Counted from the stretch's first letter, positions 23,932-33,366 are shown. The stretch: DNA of 64,000 nucleotides from Guptibacillus hwajinpoensis (GCF_005144865.1 NZ_SWFM01000006.1:124001-188000); one strand, 5' to 3'. A program made the numbers and translations. Notes: a model not told the origin generated them from the letters alone.

Positions 23932-25104
23932 TCATGATGAAGTAGAAAAGTTTGCTGATTGTTCAGGACTACGGTGAGTAGCAGTTGCGATAAATAAGAA
24001 GAGCAACATACCGCTAATCGCATAGAAAATACTGCCCTGTGCAAACCAATCAATGAACAAACCACCTAGATACGGTCCGAGTATACTACCAATTCCAAAG
24101 AAAATACCAGCAAGAATGTTCCCGGTAGGTAGCAGACTATTAGGAAGAAGGTCGGCTAAATAGGTAATGCTTAAAGAAAATAATGAACCGACCATCATGC
24201 CAGCAAGGAAGAATAAGATAAATAGAAATGTTACGGACGTCGTGAAAATGGCGCCAGAAAAACAAATCCATCCAATCAGCATACTAAGAAGCAATACATT
24301 TTTACGGCCAAGTTTATCGCTCCATATTCCGAGAGGCATTTGGAAAACGAGACTTCCTACAACAAATGCAGGCAGAAGTATGGAGACAGCTTTTACATCA
24401 AGTCCAGCTCTAAGAGCGTATACTGGAAAGTTACCATGAAGGGAAGCTTCTAGAAAACCATATCCAAAAGAAGGCAGTAGAGCTACCCAACCGATTTTTA
24501 ATACATGCAAGTATTTAGAGAGCACGCGTTCAGAACCTGACGTTAGTGGATCAGGAAATTCATTCGTAATCCTTGTAAGCATGAACCAGGTGACTAAAGA
24601 AATACCTGATGCAATGACAAAAGGTAGGTATAGTGAAAATTGAACAAGAATCGTTGAAAGTGGACCTGCAGCAAAACCTAGACCGAATGCCGATCCGTAA
24701 ATCGCGATGTTTCGTCCACGTTTCTCTTTAGAAGTGGTAGTTGTAATCCAGAGTTGTGTTGCAAAGTGAAGCAGGTTATCTCCAATTCCCACAATGATAC
24801 GAAGAATAAACCAGAACCAGAATGCTTGCCATATTGGAATCAGGATAACAGATATAGCGACAAGAAGAAGTCCCACGCTAATGGCAGGTTTGTATCCAAA
24901 TTTGCGAACTGGCTTTTCGATAAACGGAGAAGCAAATAGAATTCCAATATATAAGGCGGAAGCATTTAATCCATTCATGCTTGAGGAAACACCTGCCTCT
25001 TCAAGTAGAATAGAGAGGAGAGGTAGGAGCATGCCTTGAGAATAGCCTGAAATGAAAACAATTGAAATTAGAATTAAAAAACGATAACGATTTGATTCAA
25101 ACAT
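23932..25104 (-). CDS. MFS transporter (YfkF-like)
   Basis: A 390-residue major facilitator protein with about twelve hydrophobic segments. MFS markers are GFLASPFIEKPVRKFGYK-like loop 2-3 residues (SPFIEKPVRKFGYKPA) and the symmetrical loop LGIWSDKLGRKNVLLLS. The genomic neighbourhood (yfkH, yfkD, pdaA) suggests the B. subtilis yfkF position, a putative efflux gene, but I assign only the family. I chose the ATG at 25102-25104, where the hydrophobic core starts; the upstream in-frame extension is not protein-like and the ribosome site is weak. Confidence 0.8.
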   Translation of the reverse strand: MFESNRYRFLILISIVFISGYSQGMLLPLLSILLEEAGVSSSMNGLNASALYIGILFASPFIEKPVRKFGYKPAISVGLLLVAISVILIPIWQAFWFWFILRIIVGIGDNLLHFATQLWITTTTSKEKRGRNIAIYGSAFGLGFAAGPLSTILVQFSLYLPFVIASGISLVTWFMLTRITNEFPDPLTSGSERVLSKYLHVLKIGWVALLPSFGYGFLEASLHGNFPVYALRAGLDVKAVSILLPAFVVGSLVFQMPLGIWSDKLGRKNVLLLSMLIGWICFSGAIFTTSVTFLFILFFLAGMMVGSLFSLSITYLADLLPNSLLPTGNILAGIFFGIGSILGPYLGGLFIDWFAQGSIFYAISGMLLFLFIATATHRSPEQSANFSTSS

Positions 25105-25234
25105 TTGTTCACATCCAAAAAAGAAGTTACAATCAATGCCAATTATAATGGAAGGGTACAAAAAGAGCCACCGTTCGCAATTTTTTAAATACTGTTCTAA
25201 AATAGATACAGCGCAATTAAAAGGAGTGAAAGTA

Positions 25235-25624
25235 TTGGAATTTAACATGAAGAAAGAAGAAACAGGGTTTACAGCTGATTTCGGGTATGGAACTTTGCAT
25301 ATTTCTGGAGATGACCAGTATGGCTACCGTCCGTACCAGCTTCTTGTCTCATCTGTAGCTGTCTGCAGTGGAGGTGTACTACGCCAGATTCTTGATAAAA
25401 AGCGAATGAGTTATGAAGATATCAAAATAAAAGCTGATGTGACTCGAAATGAAGAACAGGCGAATCGTGTTGAAAAAATCCATCTTCATTTTACGTTAAT
25501 CGGCGATTTGGATGAACAAAAGGTTGAAAGAGCACTTGAACTAACTAAGAAGCATTGTTCAATGGCACAATCTGTTTTAGGAAGTATTGAACTTAAAGAA
25601 ACATTTGAAATTGTAGCTAAGTAG
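25235..25624 (+). CDS. OsmC family protein
   Basis: A 129-residue OsmC/Ohr superfamily protein with the two conserved cysteines in LLVSSVAVCSGGVLRQIL and KKHCSMAQSVLG, as expected for thiol-based hydroperoxide reduction. The TTG at 25235 is preferred because AAGGAG lies 8 bases upstream; the frame is open further upstream, but that part is not OsmC-like. It diverges from the MFS gene, with the promoter in the short gap. Confidence 0.82.
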   Translation: MEFNMKKEETGFTADFGYGTLHISGDDQYGYRPYQLLVSSVAVCSGGVLRQILDKKRMSYEDIKIKADVTRNEEQANRVEKIHLHFTLIGDLDEQKVERALELTKKHCSMAQSVLGSIELKETFEIVAK

Positions 25625-25630
25625 AGAAAT

Positions 25631-25664
25631 GGAACAGGGACACCCAACGCGGTGTCCCTGTTCC
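25631..25664. terminator. Bidirectional terminator
   Basis: Arms GGAACAGGGACACC and GGTGTCCCTGTTCC around CAACGC form a 14-bp stem between convergent genes. Confidence 0.88.
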
Positions 25665-25686
25665 ATTTCAGTTATCGTTTGCAGTT

Positions 25687-26115
25687 CTACAACTCAAGCG
25701 TTTCTGGTGTATTCTCTCCTTCATTCATCAAGCGAATCGTATCAGGAGTAATTTTGAGTACAATGTAATTCGGATCATCTGGAGAATCGAACCATTGCTT
25801 CATCTGATCTCCCCATAATTTTTCCTTCGTTTCTTTTGAATCATCGATTGCAACATGACCTTGTACTTCAACGTAGCGATCATGCCATCCTTCACCATCA
25901 TATCCAAGAAGAACATGAACATTGTGATTTTGCTCGATATCTTCTACTTTATGTGTTTTTCTACTTGTAGGCGTCATTAAAGTCAGCTCATCGTGAAAGA
26001 ACGTCATAAATCTAGAATGCGGTTTGTTGTCTTTAATTGTGCTTAACGTACCTACATAGTGTGAATCGAAAATATTTAATACTTTATTTTTGATTTCAGT
26101 TTGGGACATTGCCAT
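25687..26115 (-). CDS. ydaG: Pyridoxamine 5'-phosphate oxidase-like general stress protein (YdaG type)
   Basis: A 142-residue split-barrel flavin-binding fold protein. Features are VGTLSTIKDNKPHSRFM, LMTPTSRKTHKVEDIEQN, VHVLLGYDGEGWHDRYVEV and the C-terminal VLKITPDTIRLMN. This matches the general stress protein 26 (YdaG) family. It binds flavin or F420-like cofactors in relatives; the B. subtilis gene is sigma-B dependent. The ATG has AAAGGAGAA at 7 bases. No clear sigma-B promoter is visible here. Confidence 0.83.
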   Translation of the reverse strand: MAMSQTEIKNKVLNIFDSHYVGTLSTIKDNKPHSRFMTFFHDELTLMTPTSRKTHKVEDIEQNHNVHVLLGYDGEGWHDRYVEVQGHVAIDDSKETKEKLWGDQMKQWFDSPDDPNYIVLKITPDTIRLMNEGENTPETLEL

Positions 26116-26294
26116 TGATATATTCTCCTTTCGAATTTAACTCTAGTCTTAATCTTCCTTTATTCTCGAATTCTAAAACCAGATAATATGCCAGTATTTA
26201 CTAAGAGTGATTAAAGTACATTCTTCTGTTTTTTGATTCTTGGCTATGGGTATACATAATAGTGACTCTAATTCGGACTAAAGAAGGTAATCAG

Positions 26295-27677
26295 ATGGAC
26301 AAAAGCTATGATTTTACTCAAGGAAACATTGCAAAACAAATGATTTATTTTTCATTACCTATTTTTTTAACGAACTTACTTCAGACATCTTATCAATTTA
26401 TAGATAGTATCTGGGTCGGGAATTTACTTGGCGCTAATGCACTTGGAGCTATTTCGATAGCAGCACCAGTTATTTTCACAGTTCTTTCTTTCATTATCGG
26501 TGTAAATAGTGCAACACTTACAGTTTTGTCCCAACGAAAAGGAGCTGGAGATGATCGAGGGTTAATTGAATCGTTAAATGCTTTTGTTGTAGCATTAACC
26601 GTTTTATCAATCGCATTTGGAATCATTGGCTATATTTTTACTGATCCTATACTTAGATTTCTAGGAACTCCTGAAGAAATTTTTAACAGTACGAAGGTTT
26701 ATCTTCGTATTAATTTCTTAGGGATACTTTTCTTATTTGGATACAATTTCATTGGTACAGTGCTGCGTGCACTAGGAGATAGTAAAACGCCAATTCGCTT
26801 TGTTCTTTTCGCGGTTTTGTTAAATGCAGCAATTGATCCACTTTTTATTAGTTATTTCGATTGGGGGATTGAGGGTGCGGCATATGCAACGCTTCTTTCT
26901 CAGGGAGCAGCCTTTCTTTATGGTGTTATTTATTCTGTATGGAAGTCGAAAGTCCCCTTTACGATCCCTCATTCGCCGGATATGAAAGAGCTCAAGCGAA
27001 TTTCTAAGCTCGGTATCCCAGCTGGTTTACAGATGATGACCGTATCTGCAGGTGTTACAGCAATTATGGCTATCGTCGCAGGATTCGGGACTCAAGTTGT
27101 CGCAGGTTTTGGAGCTGCTCAACGACTTGATCGTATCATCATGTTACCTGCCTTCACACTAGGAGCAGCTGTTAACAGTATGGCAGGGCAAAATATTGGA
27201 TCAAAAAAATGGGGGCGCGTCTCGGACATTTCGAAAAACGGCATTATACTCATATTGACAGTATCCTTTGCTATCAGTGCCATTATTTTTCTCAGTGCTG
27301 AATCAATGATTCGTTTATTTATAGACGATCCCAAAACAATTGCCTTTGGAGAAACGTACTTAAAAACCGTAGCGTTTTTCTACCCGTTTCTTGGTATTAA
27401 CTTTGTTTTGAATGGTGTAGTGAAGGCAGCTGGTGCAATGGTTCAGGTGTTAATACTAAATATTATCTCTTTCTGGGTTCTTCGTGTTCCTCTCACATAT
27501 CTCTTCTCTCGATGGCTTGGAGCTGAAGGGATTGCTTACGGTATTGGAGTTAGCTTTATTATCTCAAGTATTTTTGCCACTGCATATTATCGCTATGGGA
27601 AATGGAGAGATATAGAAATTTTTGATGGCAATGATGAAGAGATTGAAGAATCGATTCCTGAAGGGAAAAAAGCATGA
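26295..27677 (+). CDS. MATE family efflux transporter
   Basis: A 460-residue protein with twelve hydrophobic segments and duplicated MATE halves. It opens DFTQGNIAKQMIYFSLPIFL and has QTSYQFIDSIWVGNLLGANA, and in the second half GIPAGLQMMTVSAGVTAIM and GAAVNSMAGQNIGSKKWGR. It is probably a Na+- or H+-driven multidrug exporter. The ATG at 26295 has AGAAGG 7 bases upstream; the in-frame ATG at 26262 lacks a site. Confidence 0.88.
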   Translation: MDKSYDFTQGNIAKQMIYFSLPIFLTNLLQTSYQFIDSIWVGNLLGANALGAISIAAPVIFTVLSFIIGVNSATLTVLSQRKGAGDDRGLIESLNAFVVALTVLSIAFGIIGYIFTDPILRFLGTPEEIFNSTKVYLRINFLGILFLFGYNFIGTVLRALGDSKTPIRFVLFAVLLNAAIDPLFISYFDWGIEGAAYATLLSQGAAFLYGVIYSVWKSKVPFTIPHSPDMKELKRISKLGIPAGLQMMTVSAGVTAIMAIVAGFGTQVVAGFGAAQRLDRIIMLPAFTLGAAVNSMAGQNIGSKKWGRVSDISKNGIILILTVSFAISAIIFLSAESMIRLFIDDPKTIAFGETYLKTVAFFYPFLGINFVLNGVVKAAGAMVQVLILNIISFWVLRVPLTYLFSRWLGAEGIAYGIGVSFIISSIFATAYYRYGKWRDIEIFDGNDEEIEESIPEGKKA

Positions 27678-27768
27678 ATAAATAGAAAAGCCTCGTCTTA
27701 TAACGCACCTCTAAGTTACAATAAGTAGTGGAAATTAGTTAGCTATAGAGGGGATGCGTCAACTAAAT

Positions 27769-28356
27769 ATGAAACGATTTTCATTCTATGTTATAGGGCT
27801 TTTTATATTAACTGCAGGCGTAACATTAACGATTAAATCAGACATTGGTGCAGGAGCATGGGATGCTCTTAATGTCGGTTTATCGCATACAATCGGTTTT
27901 ACAGTAGGAAGCTGGGTAATTATTGTTGGTATCATCTTGATTATCGTGAATGCTTTCCTTATGAAGGCCTGGCCAGACTTCTTGGCTCTTATTACAATTA
28001 TCGTAACAGGAGTGTTCGTTGACTTCTGGCTCATCACTGTTTTTGAAAGTTGGCAAATTCAAGATGTATTTGTGGCTTATGCTGTTTTTGCTGCCGGCAT
28101 GATTCTAATTGCTCTTGGGATTTCGATTTATCTTCAAGCTAAATTTGCAGTTATACCAATTGATGGATTAATGCTTGCCATTCATCGTAAAACAGGATTG
28201 AGCATTCGTACTTCAAAGACTGTGGGTGAACTGCTTGCACTTCTGGCAGCAGTGCTATTTAGCGGCCCTATTGGCATAGGAACCATTATTATTACATTTG
28301 GGATTGGTCCATTAGTACAGTTTTTCTATCCAACTTTTGAGAAAATGAACGCATAG
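27769..28356 (+). CDS. YczE/YyaS/YitT family membrane protein
   Basis: A protein of about 195 residues with five hydrophobic segments. YczE family marks are LTIKSDIGAGAWDALNVGLS in the first third, QAKFAVIPIDGLMLAI and GIGTIIITFGIGPLVQFFYP at the end. YczE in B. subtilis influences surfactin production; the mechanism is unknown. The start is uncertain: the ATG at 27754 touches GAGGGG, while the ATG at 27769 begins the typical MKRF segment but is 15 bases from that site. Confidence 0.82.
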   Translation: MKRFSFYVIGLFILTAGVTLTIKSDIGAGAWDALNVGLSHTIGFTVGSWVIIVGIILIIVNAFLMKAWPDFLALITIIVTGVFVDFWLITVFESWQIQDVFVAYAVFAAGMILIALGISIYLQAKFAVIPIDGLMLAIHRKTGLSIRTSKTVGELLALLAAVLFSGPIGIGTIIITFGIGPLVQFFYPTFEKMNA

Positions 28357-28370
28357 GCGTTCATTTTTTT
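28343..28370 (+). terminator. Terminator overlapping the YczE-family stop codon
   Basis: AAATGAACGC and GCGTTCATTT arms around ATAG, followed by a T7 run. The stem includes the stop codon. Confidence 0.88.
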
Positions 28371-28504
28371 GTTCTTTTCTAAAAGGTTTTTGTTTGTCAT
28401 TTTGAGTTTTATAATTTCTTGGATAAAAGAAAGGATTCTAGAAAAAAATACTGGTAAGAGTCAGATGTATGCTGTTGAACAGATGCATTGAAAGGAGAAT
28501 TTAA

Positions 28505-29299
28505 ATGAAGAAAATCGCTCTTATGATTATCCTTCTCACCCTTATCTTGCCAGTCCAAACGATGGCGGAAGGAGGAAAGAAGGCAGGTAAAGAACAGTCT
28601 CTACAAGTTCCAGATTCAACTGTAAATATTTCTAAAGAGAACACATACCCGAACCCAGCCCAGGATTTGCCTACATTACAACCAAGTGAGTTAACAAGAG
28701 AATTAACGGAATCTGCAAAAATAAAAATTGATAACCCTGAGCTAATCCAAATTCTAAACGACTCCTCCATCTCCCCGTCAAAAGTTGCAATTGGCTACCG
28801 TGCTAGTATTTATTTAGGTAAATGGGCATTGAATTATGAATCCCAAGAAACAAATGTAAATTGGCAGTACAAGCAAGCAAACGTAAATAAAGTGGACAAT
28901 AGAGGGGGAACTGGTCCTGTTCAGATGACGTATCGTCAGGAAGCAGAAAAGAAAGTAACTGGCGGATTAACTGCATCAATTCCTGATAGTGAAGACGTTA
29001 AGAAAATGATGATGATGAAGGCTTCTGAGAAAACAAAACTTTCGCTTTCTTTCCAAACAATGATTGGTAAAGATACTAAAAAAGGTAATGTTTATAATGT
29101 TGGTGCTAAAAATTATGGTATGTTAACAAGCTATGTACCTGCTGTAAATGAAAAAGGTAAGGTAACATATGGAGAGGTATACCTCGTCTTAAAAGGTAGT
29201 AAGAAGAAAATTGAAGTGCGTAATGTAACTCAGCAGGGCATTGGTGCCTGGATACCTGTACAAGATTACTTAAGCTTTGAGTTTAATACGCGCCATTAA
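28505..29299 (+). CDS. yfkD: YfkD family secreted protein
   Basis: A 264-residue protein with an N-terminal signal peptide (KKIALMIILLTLILPVQTMA, cleavage probably near residue 22). The mature part carries QVPDSTVNISKENTYPNP, VAIGYRASIYLGKWALNYES and a C-terminal GAWIPVQDYLSFEFN, as in the YfkD family of Bacillus. Function is unknown. It precedes pdaA, as in the B. subtilis yfk/yfj region. The start has AAAGGAGAA. It carries its own terminator. Confidence 0.85.
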   Translation: MKKIALMIILLTLILPVQTMAEGGKKAGKEQSLQVPDSTVNISKENTYPNPAQDLPTLQPSELTRELTESAKIKIDNPELIQILNDSSISPSKVAIGYRASIYLGKWALNYESQETNVNWQYKQANVNKVDNRGGTGPVQMTYRQEAEKKVTGGLTASIPDSEDVKKMMMMKASEKTKLSLSFQTMIGKDTKKGNVYNVGAKNYGMLTSYVPAVNEKGKVTYGEVYLVLKGSKKKIEVRNVTQQGIGAWIPVQDYLSFEFNTRH

Positions 29300-29322
29300 C
29301 CAGCAGAGATGCTGGTTTTTTT
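29298..29322 (+). terminator. Terminator of yfkD
   Basis: AACCAGCA and TGCTGGTT arms around GAGA with a T8 run start at the yfkD stop. Confidence 0.88.
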
Positions 29323-29436
29323 ATAACTGGGTTAAATCAATAAGGTATTTATTACAAAGTCAATTTTGATTGATAAGGAATAGAACCTAAGCACGTATTC
29401 AAACACTAAACAATGCTAGATAAAGGAGGCTCAAAA

Positions 29437-30225
29437 ATGAAATTTATTGCAGTTGTTGTAGCACTAATAGTGGGACTCACTCCAATTACAGCGAGTGCTG
29501 TGAGCAATGAATCGCATGATTGGTACTTTAAACGAAGTAAAAATCATGCCCCAGCCACTACAGAACCAGAATTTGAGGAATTGCTTAAACCTTATAACAG
29601 TTATTTTATTGGCAATACAGATCAAAAGGAACTGTACGTGACATTTGATAATGGCTATGAGAACGGATATACAAGTGGGATTTTAGATGTTCTTAAAAAA
29701 GAGCAGGTACCGGCAGCGTTTTTTGTTACGGGTCATTATTTAAAAGATCAATCTGACCTTGTAAAAAGAATGGTAAAGGAAGGTCATATTGTAGGTAATC
29801 ATTCCTGGAATCATCCAGATATGACCGCTATTTCTGATGTCAGGATAAGAGAAGAATTAAGTAAAGTGAAAGAGGAGTATACCCGTTTAACTGGAGATAA
29901 AACGATGCAATATTTAAGGCCACCGAGAGGCGTATTTAGCGAAAGATCTCTTGCTATCTCCCATGAGGAAGGCTATCGAAATATTTTCTGGTCACTTGCT
30001 TATAAGGATTGGGAGACGAACAATCAAAAGGGTAGTCAATATGCATATGATTCAATTATGAAACAGGTTCATCCAGGTGCCATTATGCTTCTTCATACGG
30101 TATCTAAGGATAATGCTGAAGCACTTGAACGAGTCATACAGGACTTAAAGAAGGAAGGATATAAATTCAAAAGTCTTGATGATCTTGTCCTCAAACGAAC
30201 TCTTCCAGAACCACTAGCTCCATAA
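29437..30225 (+). CDS. pdaA: Polysaccharide deacetylase PdaA (delta-lactam-biosynthetic)
   Basis: A 262-residue exported NodB-fold deacetylase. The signal peptide covers about residues 1-21. Catalytic motifs are VTFDNGYENGYT (catalytic Asp; DNG rather than DDG, as in PdaA), GNHSWNHPDMT (metal His pair), RPPRGVFSE and LLHTVSKDN. PdaA removes N-acetyl groups on the way to muramic delta-lactam in the spore cortex and is needed for germination. Length is as in B. subtilis (about 263). The ATG at 29437 has AAAGGAGG. Confidence 0.93.
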   Translation: MKFIAVVVALIVGLTPITASAVSNESHDWYFKRSKNHAPATTEPEFEELLKPYNSYFIGNTDQKELYVTFDNGYENGYTSGILDVLKKEQVPAAFFVTGHYLKDQSDLVKRMVKEGHIVGNHSWNHPDMTAISDVRIREELSKVKEEYTRLTGDKTMQYLRPPRGVFSERSLAISHEEGYRNIFWSLAYKDWETNNQKGSQYAYDSIMKQVHPGAIMLLHTVSKDNAEALERVIQDLKKEGYKFKSLDDLVLKRTLPEPLAP

Positions 30226-30259
30226 ACAAAAGACTGCCAGAAATGGCAGTCTTTTGTTT
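30226..30259 (+). terminator. Terminator of pdaA
   Basis: ACAAAAGACTGCCA and TGGCAGTCTTTTGT arms directly follow the pdaA stop. Confidence 0.9.
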
Positions 30260-30300
30260 ATGTGATTGAGTTATTTGGTATGGCTCTAGCAACTGCAAGG

Positions 30301-30690
30301 TCTAAGCGGCCACTTCCGCTTTTCGAGATCTAGCTGCAGTGGCCAGACCCTAGGCCACTTCACCATCCAATTTGAACACAAAGGACGTGTTCAAGTTGGA
30401 TCGCTCCAGTGTCTGCCGGGTCTGAACGGAGGCTTCCGCTTTTCGAGATCTAGCTGCAGCCTCCAGACCCTAGGCCACTTCACCATCCAATTTGAACACA
30501 AAGGACGTGTTCAAGTTGGATGGCTCCAGTGTCTGCCGGGTCTGAACGGAGGCTTCCGCTTTTCGTGATCTAGCTGCAGTGGCCAGACTCTCGATCGCTT
30601 CACCTCCCAAAATGAACACAAAGAGCGTGTTCTTTTTGGGAGGTTCCAGCGCTTGTCGAGTCTAAGCGGCCACTTCCGCTTTTCGTGATT
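30301..30690. repeat. Three tandem 120-bp palindromic repeats plus a partial fourth
   Basis: Units start at 30301, 30421, 30541 and 30661 with an exact 120-base period; the last is cut after about 29 bases. Each carries CTTCCGCTTTTCG and GATCTAGCTGCAG, then a long hairpin with TGAACAC / GTGTTC arms. Outer arms also pair: AGCCTCCAGACCC (30459) with GGGTCTGAACGGAGGCT (30539), and AGTGGCCAGACTC (30579) with GAGTCTAAGCGGCCACT (30659). The unit 3 inner hairpin has changed on both arms. The rest of the gap to yfjP holds no gene. Confidence 0.92.
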
Positions 30691-30734
30691 GTTTGCGATA
30701 ATAAGGACTACATAACATGGTTGGGGGCGGTAGA

Positions 30735-31604
30735 ATGTGGTCTGAAATGATATATCCTCAGGCGCCTTATGATGTTGAGAGGTTATTCGGACGGGTTAGT
30801 ATGGACCCGCTTCAATATATAGAACTTGAAAATAGGTTGTTGAAAGTACCTTTGGTGTTAAATCATGGCGAAGCTGTTGTGTCAATTCAATCGCAAGGTA
30901 CAAAGGAACGTCCAGCTTTTGAGATTAAAGGAGAAGAAGTTAGCCAAAAAGATGAAGTTGTCAGTCGAATTTGTGCTATGTATGATTTTGATATGAAGCC
31001 ACGCGCTATTTTAGCAGCGTTAAATTCTACTACTATTGGTGAGCTTGTTGGACAATATGCTGGAATGCCAATTATTTGCGAACCAGATTGTTATAGTGCG
31101 TTATTGAAAAACATCGTTCATCAGCAACTTAATATGAAATTCGCCTATACGCTTACGTATCGATTTGTGACTAGTTATGGAAGAGAGAAGCATGGTGTTT
31201 GGTTCTATCCGGATGCTGAGGTAGTCAGTAAACTAACTGTGGAAGAATTACGAGAACTGCAATTTAGTAATCGAAAAGCAGAGTACGTTATTGGAATTGC
31301 TCGAAAAATCATCAATGGAGAATTGAATATGGAAGAGCTGTCTGCGCTTTCAAATGAAGAAGTGTATAAGAAACTGCTTCCAATTAGAGGAGTCGGTCCC
31401 TGGACGGTTGAGTGCGTTCTTCTGTTCGGATTAGGGAGAAAAGATATACTACCAGCAGGGGATGTAGGTATTCAAAATGCTATCAAAAAATGGTTTAACC
31501 TTCCTACCAAACCGACCAAAGAAGAACTTTACGCTTATCATGACAAATGGTCACCGTATTCAAGCTATGTCTCCATGTATTTGTGGGAGAGTTTAAGCGA
31601 GTAG
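30735..31604 (+). CDS. yfjP: DNA-3-methyladenine glycosylase II-type (YfjP)
   Basis: A 289-residue AlkA-like base-excision glycosylase. The helix-hairpin-helix and GPD loop read LLPIRGVGPWTVECVLLFGLG and DILPAGDVGIQNAI, where the Asp of AGD is the catalytic residue. Before it, LLKNIVHQQLN marks the start of the HhH-GPD domain; the N-terminal ~95 residues form the AlkA-type beta domain. It removes alkylated purines. The ATG at 30735 has GGGGGCGG close upstream; the ATG at 30717 lacks a site. It sits 16 bases before rlmCD, as in B. subtilis. Confidence 0.88.
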   Translation: MWSEMIYPQAPYDVERLFGRVSMDPLQYIELENRLLKVPLVLNHGEAVVSIQSQGTKERPAFEIKGEEVSQKDEVVSRICAMYDFDMKPRAILAALNSTTIGELVGQYAGMPIICEPDCYSALLKNIVHQQLNMKFAYTLTYRFVTSYGREKHGVWFYPDAEVVSKLTVEELRELQFSNRKAEYVIGIARKIINGELNMEELSALSNEEVYKKLLPIRGVGPWTVECVLLFGLGRKDILPAGDVGIQNAIKKWFNLPTKPTKEELYAYHDKWSPYSSYVSMYLWESLSE

Positions 31605-31620
31605 TTAGAAGGAGAGATTA

Positions 31621-33021
31621 ATGTTGAACAAAAAAGAAGTCAAAGGATCAGGTCTAGTTAAAGGACAAACGGTCCCTCTTACAATAAAACGACTAGGAAT
31701 AAATGGAGAAGGCGTTGGTTTCTTTAAGCGTACGGTTGTCTTTGTTCCTGGTGCTCTACCAGGAGAAGAAGTTACCGCAGAAATTACAACGGTTTTTCCA
31801 AATCGTGCTGAAGCGAAAGTTAAACGATTGCGAAAGAAATCTAACGATCGTATTGCACCACCATGTCCTGTCTATGAAGAGTGTGGAGGATGTCAGTTAC
31901 AGCATTTAAGTTATGATGGTCAGCTGCGAGAAAAACGGGATATTGTTATTCAATCATTCGAGCGACATGCAAAGTTGGGCGAGAAGGATATTACCATTAA
32001 GCCTGTCATTGGAATGGAAGATCCCTGGAATTATCGAAACAAGAGTCAGCTTCAGGTTAGGAAACAAAAAGGGAAAATAATCGCTGGTTTGTATGGCACA
32101 GGTTCACATGAACTAGTTGAACTAACCAATTGCCTTGTCCAACATCCGGAGACAAATCGCGTAACTCGCCAGGTTGTGAGCATTCTAGAAGACTTAAATA
32201 TTTCAATTTATAACGAAAAGAAACATAAGGGGCTTATTCGTACGATTGTAACGAGAGTTGGTTTTGAAACAGGCCAAATTCAACTTGTCCTCGTTACCTC
32301 TGAAGAAAATATCCCACGAAAAGAATTATTAATTAAAGAAATTAAGAAGCGTCTACCAGAAGTAAGGTCTGTTGTTCAAAATGTGAATGGTAAGCGGACG
32401 TCGATCATCTTTGGAGAGAAAACACTAGTAATTGATGGAGAAGAAGTGATCCAAGAGTCGCTAGGTGATTTGCATTTTGAATTGTCTGCTCGTGCATTTT
32501 TCCAATTGAACCCTATCCAAACCGTGAAGCTATATGATGAAGTTAAAAAGGCAGCTGAGCTTACTGGGAAAGAAAACATTATTGACGCTTACTGCGGAGT
32601 AGGAACAATTGGGTTATGGCTTGCTGATCATGCAAAAGAAGTGAGAGGCATGGATGTTATAAAAGAATCGATTGATGATGCGAGAAAGAATGCTAAACAA
32701 CATGGCTACCAAACATCAATGAGATATGAAGTTGGTAAAGCAGAAGATTTAGTCCCTAGCTGGGTTAAAGAGGGCTTTAGACCAGATGTCATTGTTGTTG
32801 ATCCGCCTCGGACGGGTTGTGATGATAAATTGTTATCCACAATGGTCAAAGCAAGACCAGACCGGATTGTATATGTATCCTGTAATCCATCCACACTCGC
32901 AAAAGATGCTGCATTTCTAATGAAAAAAGGATACGAAATAAAAGAATTACAACCTGTTGATATGTTCCCTCAAACGGCTCATGTTGAGGTTGTCGCGGTT
33001 TTCAAAAAGAAAAGCAACTAA
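31621..33021 (+). CDS. rlmCD: 23S rRNA (uracil-C5)-methyltransferase RlmCD type
   Basis: A 466-residue RumA/TrmA family enzyme. The TRAM domain (about 12-70) is followed by iron-sulfur cysteines [17 protein letters not shown] and TNCLVQHPE. Then come RNA-binding sequence, [12 protein letters not shown] motif [26 protein letters not shown] and the catalytic [12 protein letters not shown]. Gram-positive RlmCD methylates U747 and U1939 of 23S rRNA. The ATG has AAGGAGAG 16 bases after yfjP, so the two are co-transcribed. No clear terminator lies right after the stop. Confidence 0.9.
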   Translation: MLNKKEVKGSGLVKGQTVPLTIKRLGINGEGVGFFKRTVVFVPGALPGEEVTAEITTVFPNRAEAKVKRLRKKSNDRIAPPCPVYEECGGCQLQHLSYDGQLREKRDIVIQSFERHAKLGEKDITIKPVIGMEDPWNYRNKSQLQVRKQKGKIIAGLYGTGSHELVELTNCLVQHPETNRVTRQVVSILEDLNISIYNEKKHKGLIRTIVTRVGFETGQIQLVLVTSEENIPRKELLIKEIKKRLPEVRSVVQNVNGKRTSIIFGEKTLVIDGEEVIQESLGDLHFELSARAFFQLNPIQTVKLYDEVKKAAELTGKENIIDAYCGVGTIGLWLADHAKEVRGMDVIKESIDDARKNAKQHGYQTSMRYEVGKAEDLVPSWVKEGFRPDVIVVDPPRTGCDDKLLSTMVKARPDRIVYVSCNPSTLAKDAAFLMKKGYEIKELQPVDMFPQTAHVEVVAVFKKKSN

Positions 33022-33127
33022 ATAAAAAGCCACTATAAAGGTAGCGGGACTGAGTTTACAGAAAAAAAGAATTAATCTCAACCTTTTGACTGTTTGTCTA
33101 AAGGAGTCATTAACACTTTCCACAGTG

Positions 33128-33290
33128 TTATGCACAGTGTAAAAGCAGATATCGTGCCTTATACACAGAATTATCAACATTATCCACAGCTGTAGTGGTT
33201 TTTTTATCCACAAAATTCACTAATTGTAACTAATAGCGGTATTACAGGATTAGTTTAAGGTTATCCACATTGTTAACAATGTGTGGATGA
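33128..33290 (+). other. DnaA-box cluster in an intergenic region
   Basis: Five perfect TTATNCACA boxes on the plus strand lie at 33128 (TTATGCACA), 33159 (TTATACACA), 33180, 33204 and 33261 (all TTATCCACA). One-mismatch boxes lie at 33171 (TTATCAACA, directly abutting 33180) and, on the minus strand, at 33282-33290. A palindrome, ACATTGTTAACAATGT, follows the last forward box. No dnaA or dnaN is near, so this is not the main origin. It fills the 33022-33368 gap. Confidence 0.8.
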
Positions 33291-33337
33291 TAAGTTTCCA
33301 CAAAGGGATGTTAAGATATAGTAAAGAAACACAGTTG

Positions 33338-33366
33338 AAAAAGGGACCTGAAGAGGTCCCTTTTTT
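33338..33366. terminator. Bidirectional terminator
   Basis: AAAAAGGGACC and GGTCCCTTTTTT arms around TGAAGA lie just past the yfhD-like stop. It serves yfhD on the minus strand and possibly rlmCD readthrough. Confidence 0.85.

Noticed and set aside
30301..30690. CRISPR array
   Set aside because: The period is exactly 120 bases with no unique spacers; the repeated unit includes the hairpins, and no cas genes are near.
33128..33290. Chromosomal origin oriC
   Set aside because: No dnaA/dnaN/rnpA/rpmH genes and no AT-rich unwinding region with DnaA-trio; the cluster is treated as a secondary DnaA-binding site.
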